63,043 nt of DNA, taken from NCBI GenBank assembly GCA_900771005.1, contig CAAGMI010000189.1, positions 1 through 63,043 of the forward strand. The letters run 5' to 3'. The stretch comes from Rikenellaceae bacterium (GTDB taxonomy: Bacteria > Bacteroidota > Bacteroidia > Bacteroidales > UBA932). A program made the translations under genes and the position numbers. Below, in pieces: positions 15,998-25,596 of this stretch. Each line of letters opens with the position of its first letter. Positions within the stretch are counted from its first letter, which is position 1. Under the pieces are notes generated by a model. That model made no database searches. It saw only the letters and a program-made list of their open reading frames with translations, and had not been told where the DNA came from.

Positions 15998-17868
15998 GCG
16001 GACAGGGCAAATCAGGCAAACGCGACCGTATAGGAATAATCCTGTACGTGTTCTACGTATTGATGCTATTGGTCTCAATATGGCTGATAGCCCGCCTCGT
16101 CTATATTCAGTTCATCTACAAACCTGACCCGAAGATAGAACGCGCCCTCACCCCACGCAGTACGAGGAAGGAAATAGAAGCGGCCAGAGGAGACATTATC
16201 GACTGCAACGGCCGCACGCTCGCGCTCACTGTCAGAAGATACAAAGTCTGCATGGACTGTTCCGTGCGCAAAAAGGAATTCGCAAGGATAAGCGACGTTC
16301 ACAGAAGGGATTCCCTGGAAAATGACTGGCTCTCCAAGGCGAAGGAACTGTCCGTAAAACTCGCCGAAGTATTCCCGGAGCACAATGCTTCCTGGTACTA
16401 TAACACCATCAAGAAAAACAGGGACAAGGGCAACGGGTTCGTCGAATTCGGGCATCCTGTGGAGAAACACGTGTTCGAGCAGATCAAGCAGTTCCCTCTT
16501 TTCAGGGAAGGTTCGAACAAAGGAGGACTGATACTCAGGAAGAGGGACATAAACAAGAACGTAAGACGATATCCGTATGGTAGGCTTGGGGCAAGGTCTA
16601 TCGGATTCATCAGGGACGAAGAGACGGGAGTAGGCAACAGGTATGTCGGGATAGAAGGGAAATATGATGACGTGTTGTCAGGCAGGGCCGGAGAGGAATG
16701 GCTGAGGGTATCCGACCTCGGCAGGGTACAGGATTTTGACAGTTCATTCGTAGCCGCCGTTGACGGCAACGACATCAGGACCACCATAAACATCGAGTAT
16801 CAGGAGATCGCTGACAGGGCCCTCAGGGCACAGATCAGCGAGGACAGCGAGATTGAAGGCGGGTGCGTCATCCTGATGGAAGTGAAGACAGGCGCGATCA
16901 GAGCTATGGTCAACCTGCTGAGGGACGACACCGGCAAACTCGACGAAACATACAATCTGGCCATAGGAAGAATGGGAGAACCCGGATCGGTATTCAAAAT
17001 GAGCACGCTTATGACTGCCATCGAAGACGGGCACGTGCATTCCCTCGACGAATGCATACCCGGCAACCACGGCGTGATCGACGGGTACAGATACGCAGCC
17101 GACGTGCATATCACGGACTATGAGAGAGTTCACAGGACCAGCCAGATCCCGCTGCTGTACTGCGTCGAGGTATCGTCCAACTATGCATTCCGTTACCTGG
17201 CAATCAAATATTACGCACATCAGAAGGAAGCATTCTATAACCACATACGCAAGTACCATCTCGCCGACGCTTTCGATTTCGACCTCGAGGGGCTGGCAAA
17301 GCCGAATTTCACGGAGCCTGATTCCAAATACTGGAACAAGCACGACCTCGGCTCGGTGGCAATGGGTTACAGCATAACGGAAACGCCGCTGCATATCGTC
17401 AATTTCTACAATGCGATTGCAGGGAAAGGCCGGATGATGAAGCCGTACATAGTGGAGGATATAGAGAAAGACGGCAAGGTCCTCGAGAAGTTCGACCCAT
17501 GCGTCCTGGACTCCGCCATATGTTCCAGGGCGACGGCAGACACCATCACCAGAGGTCTTAGAGGAGTCACTTCCGAAGGTACCGCCAAAGTGCTCAAAGA
17601 TGCCAAGGCCACCGTCGCAGGCAAGACAGGAACATCCAGGGTCGTACTTACAAACGGAAAGTATGAGATGCCGGACGGAAGGAAGAAGAATCAGGGGACA
17701 TTCGTGGGATTCTTCCCTGTGGAAGACCCTCAATATACTATCATAACGGTCGTATACTCAAAGCTTTCCAACAGAAGCTTCTACGGTTCAGGGTATCCTG
17801 CAAGGACCGTCAAGACAATAATAGACGAGCTGTACAGGATAGATCCGTACTGGAGAAATTCAATATAA
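15994..17868 (+). CDS. ftsI: Septal peptidoglycan transpeptidase (PBP3-like)
   Basis: A 624-residue class B penicillin-binding protein: N-terminal transmembrane anchor (LYVFYVLMLLVSIWLIARL), dimerisation domain with RGDIIDCNGRTLA, and transpeptidase domain. The active-site triads are visible: Ser in GSVFKMSTL (about residue 332), SSNYAF as the SxN motif, and AGKTGTS (about 541). It crosslinks septal peptidoglycan with FtsW. No C-terminal PASTA domain is present, although many Bacteroidota FtsI proteins carry one; the protein ends soon after the transpeptidase fold. Eight bases separate it from murE. Confidence 0.95.
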   Translation: MSGQGKSGKRDRIGIILYVFYVLMLLVSIWLIARLVYIQFIYKPDPKIERALTPRSTRKEIEAARGDIIDCNGRTLALTVRRYKVCMDCSVRKKEFARISDVHRRDSLENDWLSKAKELSVKLAEVFPEHNASWYYNTIKKNRDKGNGFVEFGHPVEKHVFEQIKQFPLFREGSNKGGLILRKRDINKNVRRYPYGRLGARSIGFIRDEETGVGNRYVGIEGKYDDVLSGRAGEEWLRVSDLGRVQDFDSSFVAAVDGNDIRTTINIEYQEIADRALRAQISEDSEIEGGCVILMEVKTGAIRAMVNLLRDDTGKLDETYNLAIGRMGEPGSVFKMSTLMTAIEDGHVHSLDECIPGNHGVIDGYRYAADVHITDYERVHRTSQIPLLYCVEVSSNYAFRYLAIKYYAHQKEAFYNHIRKYHLADAFDFDLEGLAKPNFTEPDSKYWNKHDLGSVAMGYSITETPLHIVNFYNAIAGKGRMMKPYIVEDIEKDGKVLEKFDPCVLDSAICSRATADTITRGLRGVTSEGTAKVLKDAKATVAGKTGTSRVVLTNGKYEMPDGRKKNQGTFVGFFPVEDPQYTIITVVYSKLSNRSFYGSGYPARTVKTIIDELYRIDPYWRNSI

Positions 17869-17876
17869 AGAAAAAG

Positions 17877-19283
17877 ATGAGGCTGGATCAGATCATAAAA
17901 GGCACGGGGGCTTCCATAATAAAGGGGAATGCCGACACCGAAATCACATCCATCTGCTGCGATTCGCGCAAGGCAAAGGAAGGGTGCGCATTCATAGCCG
18001 TAAAAGGTTACAGCAGTGACGGACACGCCTATATAGATGCGGCCGTCAATGCCGGAGCCACCGCCGTAATCGACGCGGACAGGAAGGCTCTTGCCCTGTG
18101 CGCCGACAATTTCTACAGCCATCCGTCAGGGAAGCTCAAGCTCGTAGGAATAACGGGGACCAACGGAAAGACCACCACGGTAACCCTGCTCTACCATATG
18201 TTCCGCAATCTGGGATACGAATGCGGTCTCCTATCAACCATTGCCAATTACGTCGGTGCACGCCGCAGCGAGACGGAGAACACCACAGCCGATCCTATCA
18301 CCATCAATTCACTTCTCAGCGATATGGTGGACATAGGCTGCGAATACTGCTTCATGGAAGTAAGCTCCATAGGGGTTGAGCAGGACAGAGTAGCGGGATT
18401 GGAATTCAAGGTTGGCATATTCTCGAATCTCACCCACGACCACCTGGACTACCACAAGACTTTCGCAGAATATCTCCGCTGCAAGAAGAAATTCTTCGAC
18501 GACCTGGGGGAAGATGCGGTTGCTATCACGAATGCCGACGACAGGAACGGGCAGGTGATGGTCCAGAATACAAAGGCCGGAATCGTAAGCTATTCCTGCA
18601 AATCAATGGCGGATCACAACTGCCGCATCATGGAGGAAGGTTTCGACGGCATGCTGCTGAAAATCGACGGCGTGGAAGTCTGGACGAAGCTTGTCGGTGC
18701 ACACAATGCCTACAATATCCTGGCAATATACAGCACGGCTATCGCGCTGGGAGCAAGCCAGGAAGAGACGCTGGTCGCCATATCAAGACTCGAATCCGCG
18801 CCGGGAAGGCTTGAAAACCTCAGCGGCCCGCGGGGAATCAACGTGATAATCGACTATGCCCACACGCCGGACGCATTGGAGAACGTACTCAAGACACTGC
18901 GGGATGTAGCGCCGGAGCGCGAGCTGATATGCCTGTTCGGTTGCGGAGGAGACAGGGACAAGACAAAACGTCCGGAAATGGCAGGGGTATGCGAAAAACT
19001 GGCAGACAGGATATTCGTGACTTCCGACAACAGCCGCACGGAGCGCACTGAAGACATAATCGATGACATCAGAAAAGGGTTCAGCCCGTCCGGCCTCGCA
19101 AAGCTCATCTGCATCCCTGACAGGAAGGAAGCTATCAGAACCTCGATTCTGACCGCCCCGGACAATGCCACGATACTGCTGGCCGGAAAGGGGCACGAAA
19201 CATATCAGATTCTCGGCAAGGAGAAACTTCACTTTGACGAGAAGGAAATAGTAAAAGAAATATTTGACTCAATAGCAGACTAA
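17877..19283 (+). CDS. murE: UDP-MurNAc-tripeptide synthetase
   Basis: A 468-residue Mur ligase that adds the third amino acid to UDP-MurNAc-Ala-Glu. The ATP loop GITGTNGKTTTVTLL and the central segment EVSSIGVEQDRV are typical. The amino-acid selectivity motif, DNPR in meso-DAP enzymes, here reads DNSR (TSDNSRTE): Arg is kept and Pro is Ser. The linker before the ATP loop is shorter than usual, so the protein is somewhat shorter than most family members. meso-DAP remains the likely substrate, and lysA is nearby at 33.7 kb. Six bases precede mraY. Confidence 0.95.
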   Translation: MRLDQIIKGTGASIIKGNADTEITSICCDSRKAKEGCAFIAVKGYSSDGHAYIDAAVNAGATAVIDADRKALALCADNFYSHPSGKLKLVGITGTNGKTTTVTLLYHMFRNLGYECGLLSTIANYVGARRSETENTTADPITINSLLSDMVDIGCEYCFMEVSSIGVEQDRVAGLEFKVGIFSNLTHDHLDYHKTFAEYLRCKKKFFDDLGEDAVAITNADDRNGQVMVQNTKAGIVSYSCKSMADHNCRIMEEGFDGMLLKIDGVEVWTKLVGAHNAYNILAIYSTAIALGASQEETLVAISRLESAPGRLENLSGPRGINVIIDYAHTPDALENVLKTLRDVAPERELICLFGCGGDRDKTKRPEMAGVCEKLADRIFVTSDNSRTERTEDIIDDIRKGFSPSGLAKLICIPDRKEAIRTSILTAPDNATILLAGKGHETYQILGKEKLHFDEKEIVKEIFDSIAD

Positions 19284-19288
19284 AACCT

Positions 19289-20440
19289 ATGCTGTACCAT
19301 TTATTCAACTTCATCAAGGAATATGACTTCCCGGGACAGGGGCTGATGAACTTCCTCTCTTTCAGGGCCATTCTCGCGAATGTCATAAGTATGCTCATCG
19401 CATTCTTCGCCGGGAAAAAGATAATCAAGACTCTGCAGAGGCATCAGATAGGAGAGACGGTCCGGGACCTCGGGCTCGAGGGACAGCTTGAGAAAAAAGG
19501 CACTCCTACAATGGGCGGAATCATAATTATCCTGGCCACTCTGGTTTCCGTGCTTCTGGTCTGCGACCTTACCAACATTTACATACAGCTCCTCGTGCTG
19601 ACCACTGTCTGGTGCGGTGCACTCGGCTTTTCAGATGATTACATCAAGGTCATAAAGCACAACAAGGACGGCCTCAGCCCCAAGGCAAAACTCATCGGGC
19701 AGTTCGCCCTGGGATTGATAATAGCACTGGTGATGTGCTTCAGCCCATCGGTAAGGATGGATGAAATCGTCACCACGATTCCTTTCGTAAAAGCTCACGA
19801 ATTCGATTATTCCTGGCTGTCTCCATTCAGCGGACAGATGGGAGTTTACTGCACCTGGGGCATATATATGGTAATGATCATCATAGTCATATCCGCCTGC
19901 TCCAACGGGGCCAACCTGACTGACGGGATGGATGGTCTTGCCACCGGAACGTCAGCAATAGTGGGCGTCGTCATCGGTGTCCTCGCTTACCTCGGGGGCA
20001 ACCTCATCAACTCCAGATACCTCAACATCATGTACCTGCCGGGCACAGGAGAGGTCGCGATATTCATGTCCGCCTTCGTAGGGGCCCTGCTGGGATTCCT
20101 ATGGCACAATACATACCCTGCAAAGGTGTTTATGGGAGATACCGGAAGTTTAACCATAGGTGGCGTGATCGGAGTGAGCGCGGTTCTCATCAGAAAAGAG
20201 CTGCTGCTCCCTATACTCTGTGGTATATTCCTGATTGAAAGCGTCTCTGTAATCCTTCAGAAAGAGCATTACAGACGTACAAAAAAGAAATATGGCGAAG
20301 GAAGGAGACTCTTCCTCATGGCCCCTATCCACCATCACTATCAGAAAAAGGGCATACCGGAACCTATGATTGTAGTCAGGTTCTGGCTGGTAGCCATCCT
20401 TCTGGCAGTCGGTTCACTCGCATTGTTGAAACTTAGATAA
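19289..20440 (+). CDS. mraY: Phospho-N-acetylmuramoyl-pentapeptide transferase
   Basis: A 383-residue polytopic membrane enzyme making lipid I. Signature segments: KKGTPTMGG near the N-terminus, the first Asp pair FSDDYIKV, NLTDGMDGLA carrying catalytic Asp residues, and the HHH loop APIHHHYQKKG. Around ten transmembrane segments can be picked out. Start ATG at 19289 gives MLYHLFNFIKEY. Length is slightly below many Bacteroidota MraY proteins but all motifs are present. Tightly spaced in the dcw operon. Confidence 0.97.
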   Translation: MLYHLFNFIKEYDFPGQGLMNFLSFRAILANVISMLIAFFAGKKIIKTLQRHQIGETVRDLGLEGQLEKKGTPTMGGIIIILATLVSVLLVCDLTNIYIQLLVLTTVWCGALGFSDDYIKVIKHNKDGLSPKAKLIGQFALGLIIALVMCFSPSVRMDEIVTTIPFVKAHEFDYSWLSPFSGQMGVYCTWGIYMVMIIIVISACSNGANLTDGMDGLATGTSAIVGVVIGVLAYLGGNLINSRYLNIMYLPGTGEVAIFMSAFVGALLGFLWHNTYPAKVFMGDTGSLTIGGVIGVSAVLIRKELLLPILCGIFLIESVSVILQKEHYRRTKKKYGEGRRLFLMAPIHHHYQKKGIPEPMIVVRFWLVAILLAVGSLALLKLR

Positions 20441-20449
20441 GATTAATAT

Positions 20450-21790
20450 ATGTCAAGAATTGTAGTTCTGGGCGGAGCGGAAAGCGGTGTCGGAGCCGCA
20501 GTGCTCGCAAAAACAAAGGGATTCGATGTATTCCTGTCAGACAACGGACAGATAAAGGACGAGTATGTCAGGACTCTACGCGATTGGGATATACCATTCG
20601 AGCAGGGAGGTCACTCGTCCGGTCTGGTGATGAATGCGGATGAGATCATCAAGAGCCCCGGCATACCGTCTGCCGCGCCTATGATAAAGCAGCTGGTTTC
20701 CGCCGGGATCCCAGTCATTTCCGAAATCGAGTTTGCCTCAAGATATGACAATGCCAAGAAGATCTGTATAACGGGATCGAACGGTAAGACCACAACCACT
20801 TCCATCATCTATTATCTTCTGCAGCAGGCCGGACTCAACGTGGGTCTGGGAGGAAATATCGGCAAGAGCTACGCCATGCAGGTCGCAACGGAAAAACACG
20901 ATTACTATGTCCTTGAGATCAGCAGTTTCCAGCTCGACAACTGCTACAATTTCCGACCTGACATCGCCATTATAACCAACATCACCCCTGACCATCTTGA
21001 CAGGTACGACAACAATATGGAAAATTATACGGCAGCCAAATTCCGTCTCACACAGAATCTCCGTCCGGAAGACTGCTTCATCTTTGATTCGGATGACGCC
21101 ATCACCATCGATCATCTGAGCAAGATCGTAATGAAGGCCAAGATGCTTCCTTTCTCACAGGAAAGGGAACTGGAGCAGGGTGCATACCTCGACAATGACA
21201 AAATCATCGTAAAGTACGAAAAGAGCGAAAGCGAAATATTCGTCGAGGAGCTCGCGCTGGGCGGAAAGCACAATATCTACAACTCAATGGCCGCCGCACT
21301 TGCCGCAAAAGCCACAGGAATCGATGATGCTGTCATACGCTCCAGCCTGAAGACGTTCCAGCCTATCGAACACAGGCTTGAGCCCGTCCTGAGCATAAAA
21401 GACGTTCTTTACATCAATGACTCCAAGGCCACCAACGTCGATGCCGCATGGTATGCGCTGGAGTGCCAGACGAGGCCGGTCGTATGGATCGTGGGCGGCA
21501 CGGACAAGGGCAATGACTATTCCGTGCTCAATGACCTGGTAAGGACAAAGGTCAAGGCCATCGTGTGCCTCGGAGTTGACAACAGGAAGATTCACGACGC
21601 ATTTGAAGATATCGTCGGATCAGAGAACATGGTTGACACCCGATCTGCGGAAGAAGCCGTAAAGGCATCCAGCAGGTTTGCAGAGGAGGGAGACGTAGTC
21701 CTGCTCAGTCCATGCTGCGCAAGTTTTGACCTGTTCAAGTGTTATGAAGACAGAGGAGACCAGTTCAAGGAAGCCGTAAGAAGACTGTAG
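20450..21790 (+). CDS. murD: UDP-MurNAc-L-alanine:D-glutamate ligase
   Basis: A 446-residue Mur ligase adding D-Glu. Visible features: the N-terminal nucleotide fold (MSRIVVLGGAESGVGAAVLA), the ATP loop ITGSNGKTTTTSI, the DHLDRYDNNMENY segment and the C-terminal INDSKATNVDAAWYAL typical of MurD. Cytoplasmic step of peptidoglycan synthesis, acting after MurC and before MurE. Only two bases separate it from ftsW. Confidence 0.97.
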   Translation: MSRIVVLGGAESGVGAAVLAKTKGFDVFLSDNGQIKDEYVRTLRDWDIPFEQGGHSSGLVMNADEIIKSPGIPSAAPMIKQLVSAGIPVISEIEFASRYDNAKKICITGSNGKTTTTSIIYYLLQQAGLNVGLGGNIGKSYAMQVATEKHDYYVLEISSFQLDNCYNFRPDIAIITNITPDHLDRYDNNMENYTAAKFRLTQNLRPEDCFIFDSDDAITIDHLSKIVMKAKMLPFSQERELEQGAYLDNDKIIVKYEKSESEIFVEELALGGKHNIYNSMAAALAAKATGIDDAVIRSSLKTFQPIEHRLEPVLSIKDVLYINDSKATNVDAAWYALECQTRPVVWIVGGTDKGNDYSVLNDLVRTKVKAIVCLGVDNRKIHDAFEDIVGSENMVDTRSAEEAVKASSRFAEEGDVVLLSPCCASFDLFKCYEDRGDQFKEAVRRL

Positions 21791-21792
21791 AG

Positions 21793-23118
21793 ATGGCAGG
21801 CAGGAAACGCACATTCTGGAATTTCATCGACGCCCTGGAAGGCGACAAGGTGGTTTGGATAATCGCCCTGCTGCTGATATTGTTCTCCATCGTCGTGATC
21901 TTCTCCTCGACGTCACAGCTGCTTCAACCTGGAGAGACACGTCTCGACCTCGTAAAGGAGCAACTGGTTGTGATCGCCGTCGGGCTTGTCCTGATCATCA
22001 TCTGCTACAACATAAAAGATATCAATTTCTTCAAAACCGTTTCAGCCCTGGGGTTCCCTATTTCGCTGATACTGCTGCTGATGCTGTCCTTCAAGATAGA
22101 TACGCCGCTGATCCACGCCCAGACCATCAATGCCGCCACCAGAACGCTGCAGATCGCCGGAGTGCAGATACACGTGTTCGAAATAACCAAGATAGCCATG
22201 GTGGCTTATATGTCCTGGGTGGTCACGGCCAGAAAGGAGCACAGGCTTGATTTCATAAACAACAAATGGCTTCGCGACTCGCTTTTCATATACCTCCCGT
22301 TCGCACTCATCTGTCTGTGCATAATCTGGTGCGGAGGTACGTCAAGTGCCATTTTCCTCGGAGGAATAATGTTCCTGACAGTAGCCATAGGCAGTCCTTC
22401 ATTCACTGACGCCAAGATACTCCTCCTCATAGGTATCACGGCCCTGGGTCTTGCATTCGGAGTCTATCTCATCAGCGGAGGAGAATATTTTGACAGATTC
22501 GACACTGTTCTGAGCCGCCTCAAAGGTGACAGTGAGAGCAAGGAGGAAAAGTTTATAGCAAGCAAGGATGGATCCATAGAATATTATGCCCTGCTTGATG
22601 AGATAAGGCAGATGAACAGTGCTAAAATCGCCATACACGAAGGCGGCCTGCTCGGCAAAGGTCCGGGACAGAGCACCCAGAGATACATCGTGCCTATATA
22701 CTCTGAAGACTACGTGTACAGTTTCATCATAGAGGAATACGGACTTCTCGGAGGAATCATTGTGATACTGCTTTACGTCAGCCTTCTCGCGAGAGGTTCT
22801 ATCATTGCAAGAAACTGCAGTGACTATTATGGCAAGGTGCTTGTCGCCGGGCTCACGCTGCTGATAACCGGCCAGGCATTCATGCATATGATCATCAACT
22901 CCGATATCGGTTTCCTGACAGGGCAGACCCTGCCGATGATAAGTCACGGCAACTCCGCATTCCTGTGCTTTGCGCTGGCTTTCGGACTTATCCTGTCGAT
23001 AAGCAGGATCGCCAACAGGAAGATCGAGTACGAGCAGAAGAAGGAAGGTCCTATCATCAATATGAGAGAAGACATACAGGAAGACCTAAACAATCTCGAC
23101 GAATTTGAATCTGAATAA
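21793..23118 (+). CDS. ftsW: Septal glycosyltransferase FtsW (SEDS)
   Basis: A 441-residue SEDS-family protein with about ten transmembrane segments. Conserved traits include VVIFSSTSQLL after helix 1, the extracellular loop with EGGLLGKGPGQSTQRYIVP and EDYVYSFIIEEYGLLGG, and the C-terminal ISHGNSAFLCFALAFGLILS. It polymerises lipid II at the septum with FtsI. The cytoplasmic tail is acidic. It lies just upstream of murG, whose ATG is four bases beyond the ftsW stop. Confidence 0.96.
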   Translation: MAGRKRTFWNFIDALEGDKVVWIIALLLILFSIVVIFSSTSQLLQPGETRLDLVKEQLVVIAVGLVLIIICYNIKDINFFKTVSALGFPISLILLLMLSFKIDTPLIHAQTINAATRTLQIAGVQIHVFEITKIAMVAYMSWVVTARKEHRLDFINNKWLRDSLFIYLPFALICLCIIWCGGTSSAIFLGGIMFLTVAIGSPSFTDAKILLLIGITALGLAFGVYLISGGEYFDRFDTVLSRLKGDSESKEEKFIASKDGSIEYYALLDEIRQMNSAKIAIHEGGLLGKGPGQSTQRYIVPIYSEDYVYSFIIEEYGLLGGIIVILLYVSLLARGSIIARNCSDYYGKVLVAGLTLLITGQAFMHMIINSDIGFLTGQTLPMISHGNSAFLCFALAFGLILSISRIANRKIEYEQKKEGPIINMREDIQEDLNNLDEFESE

Positions 23119-23122
23119 GGAT

Positions 23123-24247
23123 ATGAACTATAATAAACTCAGAGTCATAATAAGCGGCGGAGGCACCGGAGGACATATTTTCCCTGCAGTGTCGATTGCT
23201 GGCAAACTCAAGGAACTCAACCCCGAGACGGAAATCCTGTTCGTCGGGGCGGAGGGGAAAATGGAGATGGAGAAAGTTCCCGCAGCGGGATACAGGATAG
23301 TCGGATTGCCTATCGTAGGGCTGCAGAGACAGCTCACCCTTCACAATATCATCAATGATATCCAGGTGCCGGTCAAGATATGCAAAAGCATAAGGATGGC
23401 CGGGAAGATAATAGACGAATTCAAACCTGACATCGCGATAGGAGTGGGAGGTTACGCAAGCGCTCCCCTGCTGTTTGCGGCGACAAGGAAAGGGATACCG
23501 TCCCTGATCCAGGAGCAGAACGGATTCGCGGGTCTTACGAACAAGATGCTCGGCGGCAAGGTGGGCAAGATCTGTGTGGCATACGAAGGGATGGAGAAGT
23601 TCTTCCCCGCTGACAAAATCGTCCTGACAGGCAACCCCATACGTTCGGAGATGCATCCGTATTCCCCTGAGGATAGGGAAGAAGGCATTGAGTACTACAA
23701 ACTTGACAAGAACAGAAAGCACCTGCTCGTAGTGGGTGGGAGCCTGGGAAGCGGGACACTTAACAAAGCCATGAAAAAGTGGATCGAGGACGGATGCCCG
23801 GGTGGTGAGGACGTTGAAGTGATATGGCAGTGCGGACGCTTCTACAAAAAAGGCGTGGAAGAATTCATGAACGGCAGGGATCTGCCTTACATACATTTCA
23901 GCGATTTTATCGGTCGCATGGACCTGGCATACGCAGCAGCCGACGTAATCATTTCAAGAAGCGGAGCGTCTTCAATTTCGGAGATCTGCGCCACCAACAA
24001 GGCCGCCGTTTTCGTACCGTCACCGAATGTGGCTGAAGACCACCAGACACACAACGCGATGGCTCTGGTCAACAGGAAAGCCGGTCTTATCGTAAAGGAC
24101 AACGAGGCTGTCAACTGTCTCATGAAGACTGCGATGGAACTCATCCACGATCAGGGCAGGATAGCTGAAATAGAAAACAACATAAAGCCTCTGGCCCGCT
24201 TGAATGCGGCACAGAGCATAGCAGAGGAGGTCTATAAACTGATATGA
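23123..24247 (+). CDS. murG: Lipid II synthase MurG
   Basis: I chose the ATG at 23123 (MNYNKLRVIISGGGTGGH), preceded by AAGG, over a TTG at 23105 that overlaps ftsW; this gives 374 residues. The GGGTGGHIFPA loop binds the acceptor. The C-terminal GT-B half shows SRSGASSISEICA and SPNVAEDHQTHNA, the UDP-GlcNAc site. It adds GlcNAc to lipid I on the inner membrane face. Its last codons overlap murC as ATGA. Confidence 0.96.
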   Translation: MNYNKLRVIISGGGTGGHIFPAVSIAGKLKELNPETEILFVGAEGKMEMEKVPAAGYRIVGLPIVGLQRQLTLHNIINDIQVPVKICKSIRMAGKIIDEFKPDIAIGVGGYASAPLLFAATRKGIPSLIQEQNGFAGLTNKMLGGKVGKICVAYEGMEKFFPADKIVLTGNPIRSEMHPYSPEDREEGIEYYKLDKNRKHLLVVGGSLGSGTLNKAMKKWIEDGCPGGEDVEVIWQCGRFYKKGVEEFMNGRDLPYIHFSDFIGRMDLAYAAADVIISRSGASSISEICATNKAAVFVPSPNVAEDHQTHNAMALVNRKAGLIVKDNEAVNCLMKTAMELIHDQGRIAEIENNIKPLARLNAAQSIAEEVYKLI

Positions 24248-25596
24248 AAAGGGAATACAGCAATATTTATCTTATCGGTATCGGCGGCATCGGAATGAGC
24301 GCCATCGCAAGGTATTACAATTTCCAGGGGAAGAACGTGAGCGGTTATGACCGTACGGAATCAAGTCTCACCAAAGCCCTGGTGGAGGAAGGTATAAAGA
24401 TCCACTACGAGGACAGGCCCGACCTCATTCCTCAGGATGTTGAAAACACGCTCGTGATCTACACGCCGGCAGTTCCCGCTTCCCTGGAAGAAAGACAATT
24501 CGTAAAAGCGGGAGGCTACCGCATACTCAAACGCTCGGAGATGCTTGGCGAAATAGCCGACGGGCAGACCTGCCTTGCCGTTGCCGGAACGCACGGAAAG
24601 ACGACCACCTCAACGCTCATCGCCCATATTATGACCGAGGGCTCAGAGGGCTGTTCCGCATTCCTCGGAGGAATATCCAAGAACTACAACACGAACCTTC
24701 TCGTCAGCAAGAACAAGACGATAGTGGCTGAAGCCGACGAATATGACAGGTCATTCCTGCAGCTCCACCCTACAATCGCCGCCATCACGGCAATGGATGC
24801 CGACCATCTGGACATATACGGTAACGTCGAGACCATGCGCGCCGCTTTCCGAGAGTTCGCGTCCCAGATATCCGAGACAATCATTGTAAAACTGGGGCTC
24901 AATCTCGGTTTCATAGATACCAAAGTATTCACATATCATCTGAGTGACAGGACTGCCGACTGCCATGCCGACAATCTGCGGCTCGATTCAACAGGGCACT
25001 ACACCTATGATCTGGTATACCCGGGAGGAGTCCTTCAGGACATCAGGGTGGGCGCATTGGGAAAATTGAACGTCGAGAACAGCATCGCCGCCGCAGCCGT
25101 CTGCCTGTGCAACGGAGTGGACGCGCAGAAAGTCAGACATGCCATAGGGACCTTCACAGGAGTCAAGCGCCGTCTTGACGTCCACGTCAACAAGGATGAC
25201 ATCACCTACATAGATGATTACGCCCACCATCCGGCAGAGTTGGAGAAAGCCATCGAATCAATAAGGGAAATATTCCCCGGAAAGAAAATCACGGCGGTAT
25301 TCCAGCCACACCTGTATACCAGGACCAGAGATTTCGCGGACGAGTTCGCGGAGGCTCTCAGCAAAGTGGACAAACTCATCCTGCTTGACATCTACCCCGC
25401 ACGTGAAGAGCCTATCCCGGGCGTGACGTCGGAGATCATATTTGACAAAGTCACCGCTCCCGAGAAGATTCTGATCCGTAAGGATGAGCTTATGGATACG
25501 ATAAAGAATGAAAGCACCGATGTGCTCATAACATTCGGAGCCGGAGACATTGACAGGTTCATTGAGCCTATTACCGAATATCTGTCCGGAAAATGA
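24244..25596 (+). CDS. murC: UDP-MurNAc:L-alanine ligase
   Basis: A 450-residue Mur ligase that starts the peptide stem. The N-terminal Rossmann motif (YLIGIGGIGMSAIARYY), the ATP loop GTHGKTTTSTLIAH, the EADEYDRSFLQL segment and YIDDYAHHPAELEKAI near the C-terminus identify MurC rather than MurD or MurE. Overlaps murG by 4 bases and ftsQ by 4 bases, so translation of the three is probably coupled. Confidence 0.97.
   Translation: MKREYSNIYLIGIGGIGMSAIARYYNFQGKNVSGYDRTESSLTKALVEEGIKIHYEDRPDLIPQDVENTLVIYTPAVPASLEERQFVKAGGYRILKRSEMLGEIADGQTCLAVAGTHGKTTTSTLIAHIMTEGSEGCSAFLGGISKNYNTNLLVSKNKTIVAEADEYDRSFLQLHPTIAAITAMDADHLDIYGNVETMRAAFREFASQISETIIVKLGLNLGFIDTKVFTYHLSDRTADCHADNLRLDSTGHYTYDLVYPGGVLQDIRVGALGKLNVENSIAAAAVCLCNGVDAQKVRHAIGTFTGVKRRLDVHVNKDDITYIDDYAHHPAELEKAIESIREIFPGKKITAVFQPHLYTRTRDFADEFAEALSKVDKLILLDIYPAREEPIPGVTSEIIFDKVTAPEKILIRKDELMDTIKNESTDVLITFGAGDIDRFIEPITEYLSGK

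Noticed and set aside
16744..17733. 329-codon minus-strand frame opposite ftsI
   Set aside because: Shadow of ftsI; no recognisable motif, no promoter, no ribosome binding site.
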